Shown here: one piece after another, positions 47,463-56,556 of the stretch | How positions within the stretch are numbered: position 1 is the first letter of the stretch | How the letters are laid out: each line of letters opens with the position of its first letter | Assembly (NCBI GenBank): GCA_963682055.1 | Contig: OY821742.1 | Span: 2,007,816 to 2,071,815, forward strand | DNA length: 64,000 nt | Reading direction: 5' to 3' | Origin: Primula veris | Lineage: Eukaryota > Streptophyta > Magnoliopsida > Ericales > Primulaceae | Position numbers and translations under genes: made by a program | The notes under the pieces: generated by a model | What the model was told of the DNA's origin: nothing | The model's input: the letters and a program-made list of their open reading frames with translations, nothing else | Databases searched by the model: none

Positions 47463-50400
47463 CTCTTATCCTACTATTTTAGATGAAAATGGTAATATTC
47501 ACGGGACCTGAAAATGTTAAAAATGTCAATAAAAATTACTTTTAAAATTTGTTAGGCACTTCTCATGGTACGTACAGTTCTATAACAGAGTATACTTGGT
47601 GTATACAGAAAAAGTTAACTTGTGCCCAATTTAATGTCTTGAATGCTTCTTTTACTAAGAAGGAAATTCATATTGTTCTTAAAGATATGCCGCCTAATAA
47701 GGCACTAGGCCCGGATGGTTTACCCCATGGAGTTTTTTTAGAGATGATCGTAGTCTTGTAGAAGAGGATCTTGTTATGCTATTTTTGATTTTATAAATAA
47801 AGGTAAAATGCTCAAAGAAATCAATACCACTGCAATAGCGTTATTCCTAAAGGCTCCGTTTGTTTCATAGTAAAAGTTTTACACGGGAAAAATAATTTCA
47901 TGGGAAAGTTTTACACTGAAAACTTTTGGTTGACTTTTATTTACGAGGGTTTAGTGTATAAAAAATATTTCACCTAAAATTTTCTACAAACTCAAGTTTT
48001 TTTTTTTACAAATTATTTTTTTAACAAATAAATCATTGTTTGGTAAAAAGCTCAACATGTATAAAAACTTTAGCTAAAAACGTATTTTCTTTCATATACG
48101 TCACTTGTAATAAATTATAAATTTTCAACCTATAAAATCATAGAATTAGAAGTATAGAAGATATTATAAATTATTTTCAATAAGATAGGTATATACGTAA
48201 AAAAATATTGACTTTTTTTACATTTTTCGAATTTTCTTCGGTTTTTAAGATTTTTTGTTATTTTTTAGAATTTCTCCTATTTTGTCCTTTTTTTTTATTA
48301 GTTGATTAGATAGAATTTGACTACTTATTAAATAATTTTGAAATACTAGACCTATAATTAATAATAGTTACAATATTAGTATTAGAAAGAATATAGCGAA
48401 AGGTTCCGTAAACCATTTACAACTTTATTTGTGCGATAATCGTTTCCCCAAAGTTACAGAATTTGTGGGAATTTTTTTTCCCAATAAACATGTTTTATGG
48501 TAAACCAATCAACCGGAAAATCTATTTTACCCGTAAATATTTGTTTACACCTATTTTACACCAAAAGAAACAGAGACAATCTTAAATCCGAGTAAGGTTG
48601 GCCACTATAGGCCTATATCTTGCTGTAACACTGCTTACAAATGCATTTCTAAAGTATTGGTTGATAGAATTAAAATTCATTTATCTAGGCTTATTGTTAA
48701 ATCTCAATCTACTTTTATAAAAGTGAGAAGTATTGCTGATAATATTTTCTTGACTAAAGAACTCATGAGAGGTTATCACTTAAAAAATAAAAAGAGTAGA
48801 TGTGCTATAAAAGTGGACTTAAAAAAGCTTATGATGATGTTAATTAGTGTTTCCTTGTTGAAATGATGAAGGGTATGGGTTTTCCAAAATATTTTGTTGA
48901 TTTAATTTTTGAATGTATGTCTAGTGGTTGTTAACGAAGAAATTACTGGTGTTTTCAATGAAAAACGGGGTCTGAGACAAGGTGACTCAATATCTCCTTA
49001 TCTCTTTACCATAATTATGGCCGACTTGTCAGGAATTCTCCATCATAGAGCTAAGGATGAATTTTTCCACATCACTGGAGTGTCAAAAGAACAATATGAT
49101 TAATTTATGTTTTGCAGACGATCTTATGATTTTCGCAAGGCTGACATACCGTCTATCACCTTAATTAAAGAAGACATTGACATTTTTCTAAGATTTCTAG
49201 TGTTGACCCGAGTATTCAGAAAAGATCTATTTTTATAACTGATGTGAGTGACGATATGAGAAAGGCTATTATTTTTGTACTTTGCTTCTAATAAGGAGTT
49301 CTTCCAACGAGATACTAAGAAGTTCCCTTAATCACGTCCATGCTCACAACTATTGATTGCCAACCTCTCATTGAAAAACTTACTTTAACAGACAAGAGTT
49401 GGTCTAATAGAAAAATGTCTTATGATGGAATATTAACTCGTGTTAAGTCGGTTATTTTTTCTATGCAAGTCTACTGGTCTAGCATGTTTGTTTTACCAAA
49501 GTACACGATTGATAAAAATTGAGCAAATCCTAAGATCCTACTTATGGTCCGGTTCTGAACTTGCCACTACTGGTACAAAAGTGGCATGTGAATATGTGTC
49601 CATTCCCTATCAAGAGGGTGGTTTGTATATTAGAAGTGTTGAGTACTAGAATAATGCAGCAGTCCCAAAACATGTGTGGAATATTGTAAAAGTGCCTAAT
49701 AAACACGAATCCTTATGGTGTAGTTGGTTGCGAACCAAGCTCATCAAATAGGCTAACTTTTGGCATTTAAAGATGCTTGTGTCTCTATCTTGGATTTAAA
49801 GAAATATTCTTAGTCTCAGAGATTTATCTAAAAAGAGCATTTTCTATATAGTGGGTATTGGTGAACATGTCTATTTTTGGTTTGATAATTAGCTACTCGG
49901 GGTCCCATAGATGAAAGGTTGGACCTTGAAAGTACCCCTAACTCTTTCTTGAGTGACGGTGGTAAAGGGTATTCCAATAATAATGAGTGTTGTTGGCCAA
50001 AAAGAAGTAGAGTGCTAAATATGTTTAACAATTATGAATGTATTTAGACTTGTAATGAGAAAGAAAACGACAAAGTTGTTAGGACTCTTACTTCAAATGG
50101 CAATTTTAGCAGTGCTTGGAATGAGATTAGAAGAAAGAAAAATCAGGTGTCTTGGTTCTTTTTGATTAAATATAAATGTCACATACGTAGATATAGCTTC
50201 ATTACTTGGTTAGCAATTATGATCAGACTCAACACTAGAGATAGGATTTTTGCTTATAATAAAACTATAGTGTTGAGTTGACCTCTATTGTTGTGCTTCG
50301 AATTTGGGGGTTTTCTATTGTTGTGCTTCATCACTTTATGCATAAAGGTGAAAACTCCAAGAATTGATTGGATAGGTATGATATAATGGTCGGTAAATAG

Positions 50401-50734
50401 ATGGGAAGCCGACTCGCTTTGGGCAATTTCTGAAATACTCATTTCCAATGCTATGATTTACTACATTTGGAGAGCAAGGAATTTGAAAGTTTTTGACGGA
50501 AAAAATCTTAGTTTCCAATGGGTTATTGCTCAAGTTATTCAAAGTATAGATGCAAGGAAGAAGTTTTGTATGTTGGATTGATATTTTAAAGAATGATGTC
50601 GAGTACTGGCTGTAGTTGGAAGTGTTGGTGTTTGTAAAATTTATTTAAATTTAGTGCAAATGTCAAGTTGTGTACCTACTTGTAGCTTTGGAGTTGTTTT
50701 GAATTCCGAATTCTTAATGGATCCATGTAATTTG
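47463..50734 (+). mobile_element. 5'-truncated, decayed LINE (non-LTR retrotransposon), main part
   Basis: Plus-strand fragments in shifting frames match plant L1-type reverse transcriptase in the correct order: MPPNKALGPDGL near 47690, HYRPISCCNTAYK near 48603, GLRQGDSISPYLF near 48970, the catalytic FADD in LCFADDLMIF near 49108, then the C-terminal zinc-finger-like region (YQEGGLYIRSVEY, KHESLWCSWL) to about 50600. The endonuclease part is absent. Many stops and frameshifts make it dead. It is interrupted by a Harbinger-like element (47851-48582) and by the Copia element (50740-55871). Its 3' tail resumes at 55877. Confidence 0.88.
47851..48582. mobile_element. Tourist/Harbinger-like non-autonomous element nested in the LINE
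   Basis: LINE coding is interrupted between a TAA at 47848-47850 and a TAA at 48583-48585, the 3-bp target site usual for PIF/Harbinger. The ends AGGCTCCGTTTGTTTC and GAAACAGAGACAATCT are imperfect inverted repeats. The subterminal regions share GTTTTACACGGG and TATTTTACCCGT-like words in inverted form. The interior is AT-rich and non-coding. Confidence 0.65.
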
Positions 50735-50739
50735 CTTAG

Positions 50740-51013
50740 TGTGAAATATCGAATATAGAGAGAGAAATGAGCAATTGCTCTTAAGAAAACGAAATTTCTT
50801 ATTAACCGATAATCATCACTGTTTACAGGTATATATACAGTATTGGTTTAGCTGAACCAATCGTAGTTTGACACGTATACACTCTAACAAACTCTAAAAC
50901 TATTTTACAGCAATGGTACTATTAATAGTAAACATGACAGAAGAAGAAACATAACATGTCTCATAGTTTGTATAAGTAAACAAACAAGTCCAAACATTAT
51001 ATCTATTTCAACA
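50740..51013 (-). repeat. 3' LTR of the Copia element
   Basis: A 274-bp terminal repeat, left in window coordinates and 3' in element orientation. The polyprotein stop codon lies within its first bases. Confidence 0.95.
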
Positions 51014-54000
51014 CACCCCCGCAAGATGGAGTGTACAAGTCAAGTACACCCAACTTGGATATCAGAAAATGGAACTGCTGAGACCCCAAAGGCTTGGTAA
51101 ATAAGTCTGCAACTTGATGTGTAGTATAAACATGAAGAAGATGCAAAATTCCTTGAGCTACCTTTTCTCGAATGAAATGGCAATCTATTTCCACATGCTT
51201 AGTACGAGCATGATGAACAGGATTAGCAGCTAATGCTAAAGCAGAATTACTGTCACTAAACATAACACCAGGTTTATGCAAGATGACACCCAAATCCTGA
51301 AGAAGCTGTTTTAACCAAACAAATTCACAACTAGCTGTGGCCATGGCCCTATATTCTGCTTCAGCAGAACTTCTTGAAACCACACTTTGCTTCTTACTCT
51401 TCCAAGAGACTAGAGCATCACCTAAAAACACACAATATCCAGATACAGATCTCCTTGTATCAACACAAGAGGCCCAGTCTGAATCACAAAATCCTTTAAG
51501 TGTAAGTTCATTGACAGTAGGGAAAAATAATCCTTGTGCAGGGCTCTTCTTTAGATATTTAATGACTCTAAATGCAGCATCCAAGTGAGTTTGACAAGGC
51601 AAGCTAACAAATTGGCTCAAGCAACCAACTGCATAAGCAATGTCTGGTCTAGTGATTGTTAAGTAGAGTAGTTTACCAACCATTCTTCTATAAGGTTCTG
51701 CAGTTACCAACTTAGGACTATCATTTTTGCTTAGTTTTAACTTTGAATCCATAGGAAAATCCACTGGCTTACAACCCAATAATCCTGCTTCTTCAAGTAG
51801 CTCTAGAGTGAACTTTCTTTGACAAATAGAAATTCCACTATCTGACCTTGCAATCTCAAGTCCCAAAAAATACTTGACTGGACCAAGGTCTTTAAGATGG
51901 AACTTCTTGTTTAAAAAACAATGTGCCTTAAGTACTAAGTCATTTTTAGCACTTGCAAGGATTATATCATCCACATAAACTAAAAGCACAAGAAAATCAT
52001 CACCATCAGTGAAAGTAAACAGAGAATTATCTGCATAAGACTGAACAAAACCAAAAGCAAGTAAAGCTGTAGAGAGCTTAGTAAACCATTGTCTACTAGC
52101 CTGTTTGAGCCCATATAAAGATTTGTGTAGTTTACAAACTTTGTTCACCCCCTCAATATCAAAACCAGGTGATAACTTCATGTACACTTCCTCATTCAAT
52201 TCTCCATGTAGGAAAGCATTATTAACATCTAATTGATGTAAACACCACCCTTTAGCAGCTGCTACTGCAAATAATGTCCTAACTGTGGTCATCTTTGCCA
52301 CTGGACTAAAAGTTTCTTCAAAATCAATCCCCTCTAACTGAGTATATCCCTTTGCTACCAACCTAGCCTTATACCTTTCTATGCTCCCATCAGCTTTATG
52401 TTTGATCTTATATACCCACTTACACCCTATGGGTATTTTTCCTTTAGGCAAATCAACTATAGACCAGGTCTTATTAGTGTCAAGAGCCTTTATTTCATCT
52501 TTCATAGCCATAACCCATTTAGAATTCTTAGAAGCTATAGCAAAAGTAGTAGGTTCCTTTTCAGCATCAACTGATAAACAAAATATTTTATGAGAAGCAG
52601 AAACTTTATCATAAGAAAACTGACCTTCTATGGGATAATGAGTGCTGTAATTAGCTTTTCCAGTGGTGGACAAAGTAGGACAATCAAAATTGTCTAGGAT
52701 AGCAGGCCTTTTCTTCACCCTTTCAGATTGTCTAGGAACAAAAACAGGTGGTGGTGGTGCAATAACTTCTTCAATAACATCATTTCCAGAAGATGAATTA
52801 TGAACAGTATTCTGATCAACTTGCTCAGTATGATTATTTTGAGAAGTACAAACATTGTGTATATTTAGATTAGAAGAGAAAAGTTCTTCATTTGTCAAAA
52901 TAGAAGAAGGAAACATAGTATTATTTTCTTCTCTAGATTCTATGTAAGGAAATGTATCTTCATAGAATACCACATCTCGAGAAATAAAAGTTTCTTTTGT
53001 GACTAAATTCATCAATTTATACCCTTTTGATCCAAAAGCATAGCCCAAAAATATACATTTTCTTGCCCTACTATCAAGTTTCTTTCTATCTCTTGTCAAA
53101 GTAGTGGCATAACACAAGCAACCTAGTACTTTTAACTGATCATATACAGGTGTTGTACCATTTAAAATTTCAAAAGGACTTTTTCCTTTCAATAAAAGAG
53201 TAGGTAATCTATTGATTACATGTGCTGCAGCTAGCACACAATCTCCCCAAAAGTTAAGAGGCAAGTTGGCTTGAAATCTAAAAGCCCTGGCTTTGTTTAA
53301 CAAATCTTGATGTTTTCTTTCAACCACACCATTTTGTTGTGGTGTCTCCACACAAGAAGTTTGATGCAACATTCCTTTTTCATTATAGAATTTTGTCAAA
53401 TTAAATTCTGGACCATTATCAGATCTCAATATTCTAATTTTCTTTGAATACTGTGTAAATACCATTTCATAGAAATTCTGAATAACAGTAGATACTTCTG
53501 ATTTATTCCTCATCAAGAACACCCAAGTACATCTAGAATAGTCATCAACAACAGTTAAGAAGTAAGAATAATGTCCTACTGTGGTTTTGCAGTAAGGGCC
53601 CCATATATCCGTATGAACAATATGAAATATAGAATCAGAATGTATACTACTAATAGGAAATGGTAACCTATGTTGTTTAGCATAGTGACATACATCACAT
53701 GGATCAATTTCCACATTATTCTTTAAAGAAAGTTCTTTATTTAATAAGCACATACTTTGCTTGGATGGATGTCCCAGTCTCTTGTGCCACAGAATAGCAG
53801 AAAGCACCAGAATAGAAGACTTGTCCATCATATCCTTATCAGTATCTCTAAGAAAATAGAGTCCTCTAGATTGGTGAGCTTCTCCAATCATTTTCCCAGA
53901 ACTTAGATCATGTATCACACATTTGTGTGTATGAAAATTCAAATAGCAATTAGATTGTTCTGTTAACCTGCTCACAGATATTAAGTTAAATCCAAAGCTA

Positions 54001-55367
54001 GGAACACATAAGACATTATACAATGATAGACCAGTCTTGAATTTTACAGTCCCTATGTGAGTGACTATTGCTTTACTTCCATTTGGCAAAATGACTTGAG
54101 AATTATGAATACCAGTTATATCAGTAAAATAGCTCATAGAGTTAATCATATGTTCACTTGCCCCTGTATCTATGACCCATTTATGTCCAAATTCTGTATC
54201 ATTCATAGCTGTTAATACTAAAGGAGAAGAAAGAATACCACTGCTTTCTCCCTTGTAAACAAGATTTGCTGTATGAGAATCCACATGGTTTGCTTCATTA
54301 GGAGAGATCTTCATGTGGCTATGAAACAAAGTACAGAGTTGCTGAAATTGACCTTGAGTCATTGGCAGATCACTAACAGTAGCTAGATGAGCAGTAGGTA
54401 CATTATTTCCATAATTCCCTCTTGGTTTCCAATTAGGAGGATAACCATGTAGTTTCCAGCATTTCTCTTTTGTATGTTTAACACCACCACAATAAGAACA
54501 TTTCAACAGACTTCTCTGATCCATTTGGTTTCTATTTCCATAAGCAACTTGTGCTGTTTGATGAACCTCAGGCTTTTCTACCATCATAGCAACATTCTCA
54601 TTCATCCCCTTTCCATTGAAGCTAACACTCCTTTGTTTTTCTTCTTGTTTAACCATGTTATAAACCTCACTAATAGTAGGAACAGGTTTCATCATGAGTA
54701 TGTGTCCCCTTACCCCAGAATAACTCTCATTGAGTCCCATTAAGAAGATCATTCTGAACAATTTATGCTCTCTTTCAAATAACCTTTCCACAAACTTGCA
54801 AGTACATGTTGATAATACACCACACAAGCAATTGGGCACAGGGCAAGCCAAATTCAAATCATTCCAGATGGTCTCCAATTTCATAAAAAACTCAGAAATA
54901 TTCAAATTTCCCTGTTGTAAAGTATATAAAGACTGTTGTAACTCAAAAACCCTTGGTTCATTACCCTGCCCAAATCTAGATTCTAGGAGAGCCCACATTT
55001 TAGCAGCTGTATCAGTATATAGAATAGATTGTCCAATTTCATTTGATACAGAATTTAGAATCCAAGATTGCACAATCAAATTACACATATTCCATTGATG
55101 ATAAAAGGTATCTGCACTATTAGGACAGGGCAAACTCCCATTCACAAAACCAAGCTTATACTTGGAACCCAAAGCAATTTCCATTCCTCTTCTCCAAGTA
55201 TGAAAATTATTTCCATTCAACACTTGTGTCACCAAACTATTCCCAGAAGTATCTCCAGGTCCAATATAATAAGGTGTAGCAGTAACATCCACAATTACAG
55301 TATTTCCCCCATTATTATTATTCATATTATTCACATTATTCCCATTTGGTGACGAAGATGGTGCCAT
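51003..55367 (-). CDS. Copia gag-pol polyprotein, 1454 aa
   Basis: A single uninterrupted frame. It encodes GAG (about residues 45-250), the zinc knuckle C290-C293-H298-C303 (CSYCGGVKHTKEKC), the aspartic protease active site DTGAS (400-404), the integrase zinc-binding HKRLGHPS region and catalytic D,D,E in HTDIWGPY, RSDNGPEF and QQNGVVERKHQ, then reverse transcriptase with YVDD (LLVYVDDIILA) and RNase H (DSDWASCVDTRRSVSGYC, DSNSALALAANPVHHARTKH). The domain order protease-integrase-RT-RNase H is diagnostic of Copia. No stop, frameshift or missing catalytic residue was seen. The last three codons and stop run through the polypurine tract into the 3' LTR. Confidence 0.96.
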   Translation of the reverse strand: MAPSSSPNGNNVNNMNNNNGGNTVIVDVTATPYYIGPGDTSGNSLVTQVLNGNNFHTWRRGMEIALGSKYKLGFVNGSLPCPNSADTFYHQWNMCNLIVQSWILNSVSNEIGQSILYTDTAAKMWALLESRFGQGNEPRVFELQQSLYTLQQGNLNISEFFMKLETIWNDLNLACPVPNCLCGVLSTCTCKFVERLFEREHKLFRMIFLMGLNESYSGVRGHILMMKPVPTISEVYNMVKQEEKQRSVSFNGKGMNENVAMMVEKPEVHQTAQVAYGNRNQMDQRSLLKCSYCGGVKHTKEKCWKLHGYPPNWKPRGNYGNNVPTAHLATVSDLPMTQGQFQQLCTLFHSHMKISPNEANHVDSHTANLVYKGESSGILSSPLVLTAMNDTEFGHKWVIDTGASEHMINSMSYFTDITGIHNSQVILPNGSKAIVTHIGTVKFKTGLSLYNVLCVPSFGFNLISVSRLTEQSNCYLNFHTHKCVIHDLSSGKMIGEAHQSRGLYFLRDTDKDMMDKSSILVLSAILWHKRLGHPSKQSMCLLNKELSLKNNVEIDPCDVCHYAKQHRLPFPISSIHSDSIFHIVHTDIWGPYCKTTVGHYSYFLTVVDDYSRCTWVFLMRNKSEVSTVIQNFYEMVFTQYSKKIRILRSDNGPEFNLTKFYNEKGMLHQTSCVETPQQNGVVERKHQDLLNKARAFRFQANLPLNFWGDCVLAAAHVINRLPTLLLKGKSPFEILNGTTPVYDQLKVLGCLCYATTLTRDRKKLDSRARKCIFLGYAFGSKGYKLMNLVTKETFISRDVVFYEDTFPYIESREENNTMFPSSILTNEELFSSNLNIHNVCTSQNNHTEQVDQNTVHNSSSGNDVIEEVIAPPPPVFVPRQSERVKKRPAILDNFDCPTLSTTGKANYSTHYPIEGQFSYDKVSASHKIFCLSVDAEKEPTTFAIASKNSKWVMAMKDEIKALDTNKTWSIVDLPKGKIPIGCKWVYKIKHKADGSIERYKARLVAKGYTQLEGIDFEETFSPVAKMTTVRTLFAVAAAKGWCLHQLDVNNAFLHGELNEEVYMKLSPGFDIEGVNKVCKLHKSLYGLKQASRQWFTKLSTALLAFGFVQSYADNSLFTFTDGDDFLVLLVYVDDIILASAKNDLVLKAHCFLNKKFHLKDLGPVKYFLGLEIARSDSGISICQRKFTLELLEEAGLLGCKPVDFPMDSKLKLSKNDSPKLVTAEPYRRMVGKLLYLTITRPDIAYAVGCLSQFVSLPCQTHLDAAFRVIKYLKKSPAQGLFFPTVNELTLKGFCDSDWASCVDTRRSVSGYCVFLGDALVSWKSKKQSVVSRSSAEAEYRAMATASCEFVWLKQLLQDLGVILHKPGVMFSDSNSALALAANPVHHARTKHVEIDCHFIREKVAQGILHLLHVYTTHQVADLFTKPLGSQQFHFLISKLGVLDLYTPSCGGVLK

Positions 55368-55597
55368 TGATCAATATAAAACAAATATAACTCGTCGAAA
55401 TAAGAATTTACTTCAATTAAACCGGTATATAAGCTTCAATTAACTAAAGAACCAATTTCTTGAATAAGAACCCTAATATTCAGCAAAAATTGGTAAATTC
55501 TTGAGTAATATCAACAATTAGGTAAAAAGAATATTACCTAGATGATCTCAGAATCGCTGCGGAATAGCGATAATGGCTTTTATAAGCTCTGATACCA

Positions 55598-55871
55598 TGT
55601 GAAATATCGAATATAGAGAGAGAAATGAGCAATTGCTCTTAAGAAAACGAAATTTCTTATTAACCGATAATCATCACTGTTTACAGGTATATATACAGTA
55701 TTGGTTTAGCTGAACCAATCGTAGTTTGACACGTATACACTCTAACAAACTCTAAAACTATTTTACAGCAATGGTACTATTAATAGTAAACATGACAGAA
55801 GAAGAAACATAACATGTCTCATAGTTTGTATAAGTAAACAAACAAGTCCAAACATTATATCTATTTCAACA
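55598..55871 (-). repeat. 5' LTR of the Copia element
   Basis: A 274-bp terminal repeat, 5' in element orientation. It should contain the element's promoter. I found no difference from the 3' LTR by eye. Confidence 0.95.
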
Positions 55872-55876
55872 CTTAG

Positions 55877-56006
55877 TTTTTTGCGAGATAAGTATTTTGC
55901 ACGGCAATTGTGCTCTTTGGCCTATGTCGTGATCTAATATGTACATTCAAGGGTTTAAGGCTTCAACTTTTGGTTCTAATGATATGCTTACTTACCCCAA
56001 AAAAAA
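55877..56006 (+). mobile_element. LINE 3' tail with poly(A)
   Basis: LINE sequence resumes after the Copia target duplication and ends in an A run (about 55998-56006) at which homology to the left flanking repeat begins. A terminal poly(A) is the expected LINE 3' end. Confidence 0.8.
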
Positions 56007-56556
56007 AACACATCGAGAGATCTATCGGCAAACTAGAGACTTGGGTTTGAAAATCAAATAATTATAAAACCTAATATGTTAAATTTAGTCAAATGTAGTA
56101 TGGAACATCATGAATTATTTTATGACCACCAACTGAAAAATATAATTTGATGAATATTCGAATGCAAAACTAAAAACGACAAACAAACCATATAGGGGTG
56201 TATGTCTCAACCCCGTCTTTGTAGAATTGTTCGTTAAATTTTTTTATCTCTCGTCAAATTTATTTTACTATAACATTTAATTTTATACTAATTAATGTTA
56301 TGTACTTAGCGCAATATGTTATAAGTTCTGATTTAAATTCCATTCAATAACACTCGATCGAAATATGACATAGAAGTATTCCTATATAAAAGTGACCTAA
56401 TCTATGATAAATTATGACATAGAAGTCTAGAATCGAATTTTGGTACCTTATAGCAAGAGATATATAGAAGCCATTAAATTAAAGTGTAAATCATAGCTAG
56501 CTAAGCACAGTTAACCGTGATTATCAACAAAACACAAGAAAATCGAATCAAAATAT
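56007..56556. repeat. right copy of ~535-bp direct repeat flanking the LINE
   Basis: It starts directly after the LINE poly(A) with CACATCGAGAGATCTAT and matches 46931-47462 along its length. Beyond 56556 the two flanks no longer match. Confidence 0.85.

Larger units (their letters stand above)
50740..55871 (-). mobile_element. full-length Ty1/Copia LTR retrotransposon
   Basis: LTRs at 50740-51013 and 55598-55871 are 274 bp each, start TG, end CA and look identical throughout. The 5-bp target duplication CTTAG is at 50735-50739 and 55872-55876. On the minus strand the primer-binding site TGGTATCAGAGC (55597-55586) abuts the 5' LTR and fits initiator Met-tRNA. The polypurine tract GCGGGGGTG (51022-51014) abuts the 3' LTR. 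One intact polyprotein lies between. The element sits inside the LINE remnant in opposite orientation. Everything needed for retrotransposition appears present. Confidence 0.96.

Noticed and set aside
54474..55352. Three plus-strand frames of about 90-120 aa opposite the Copia GAG region.
   Set aside because: They are shadows of the intact minus-strand polyprotein.
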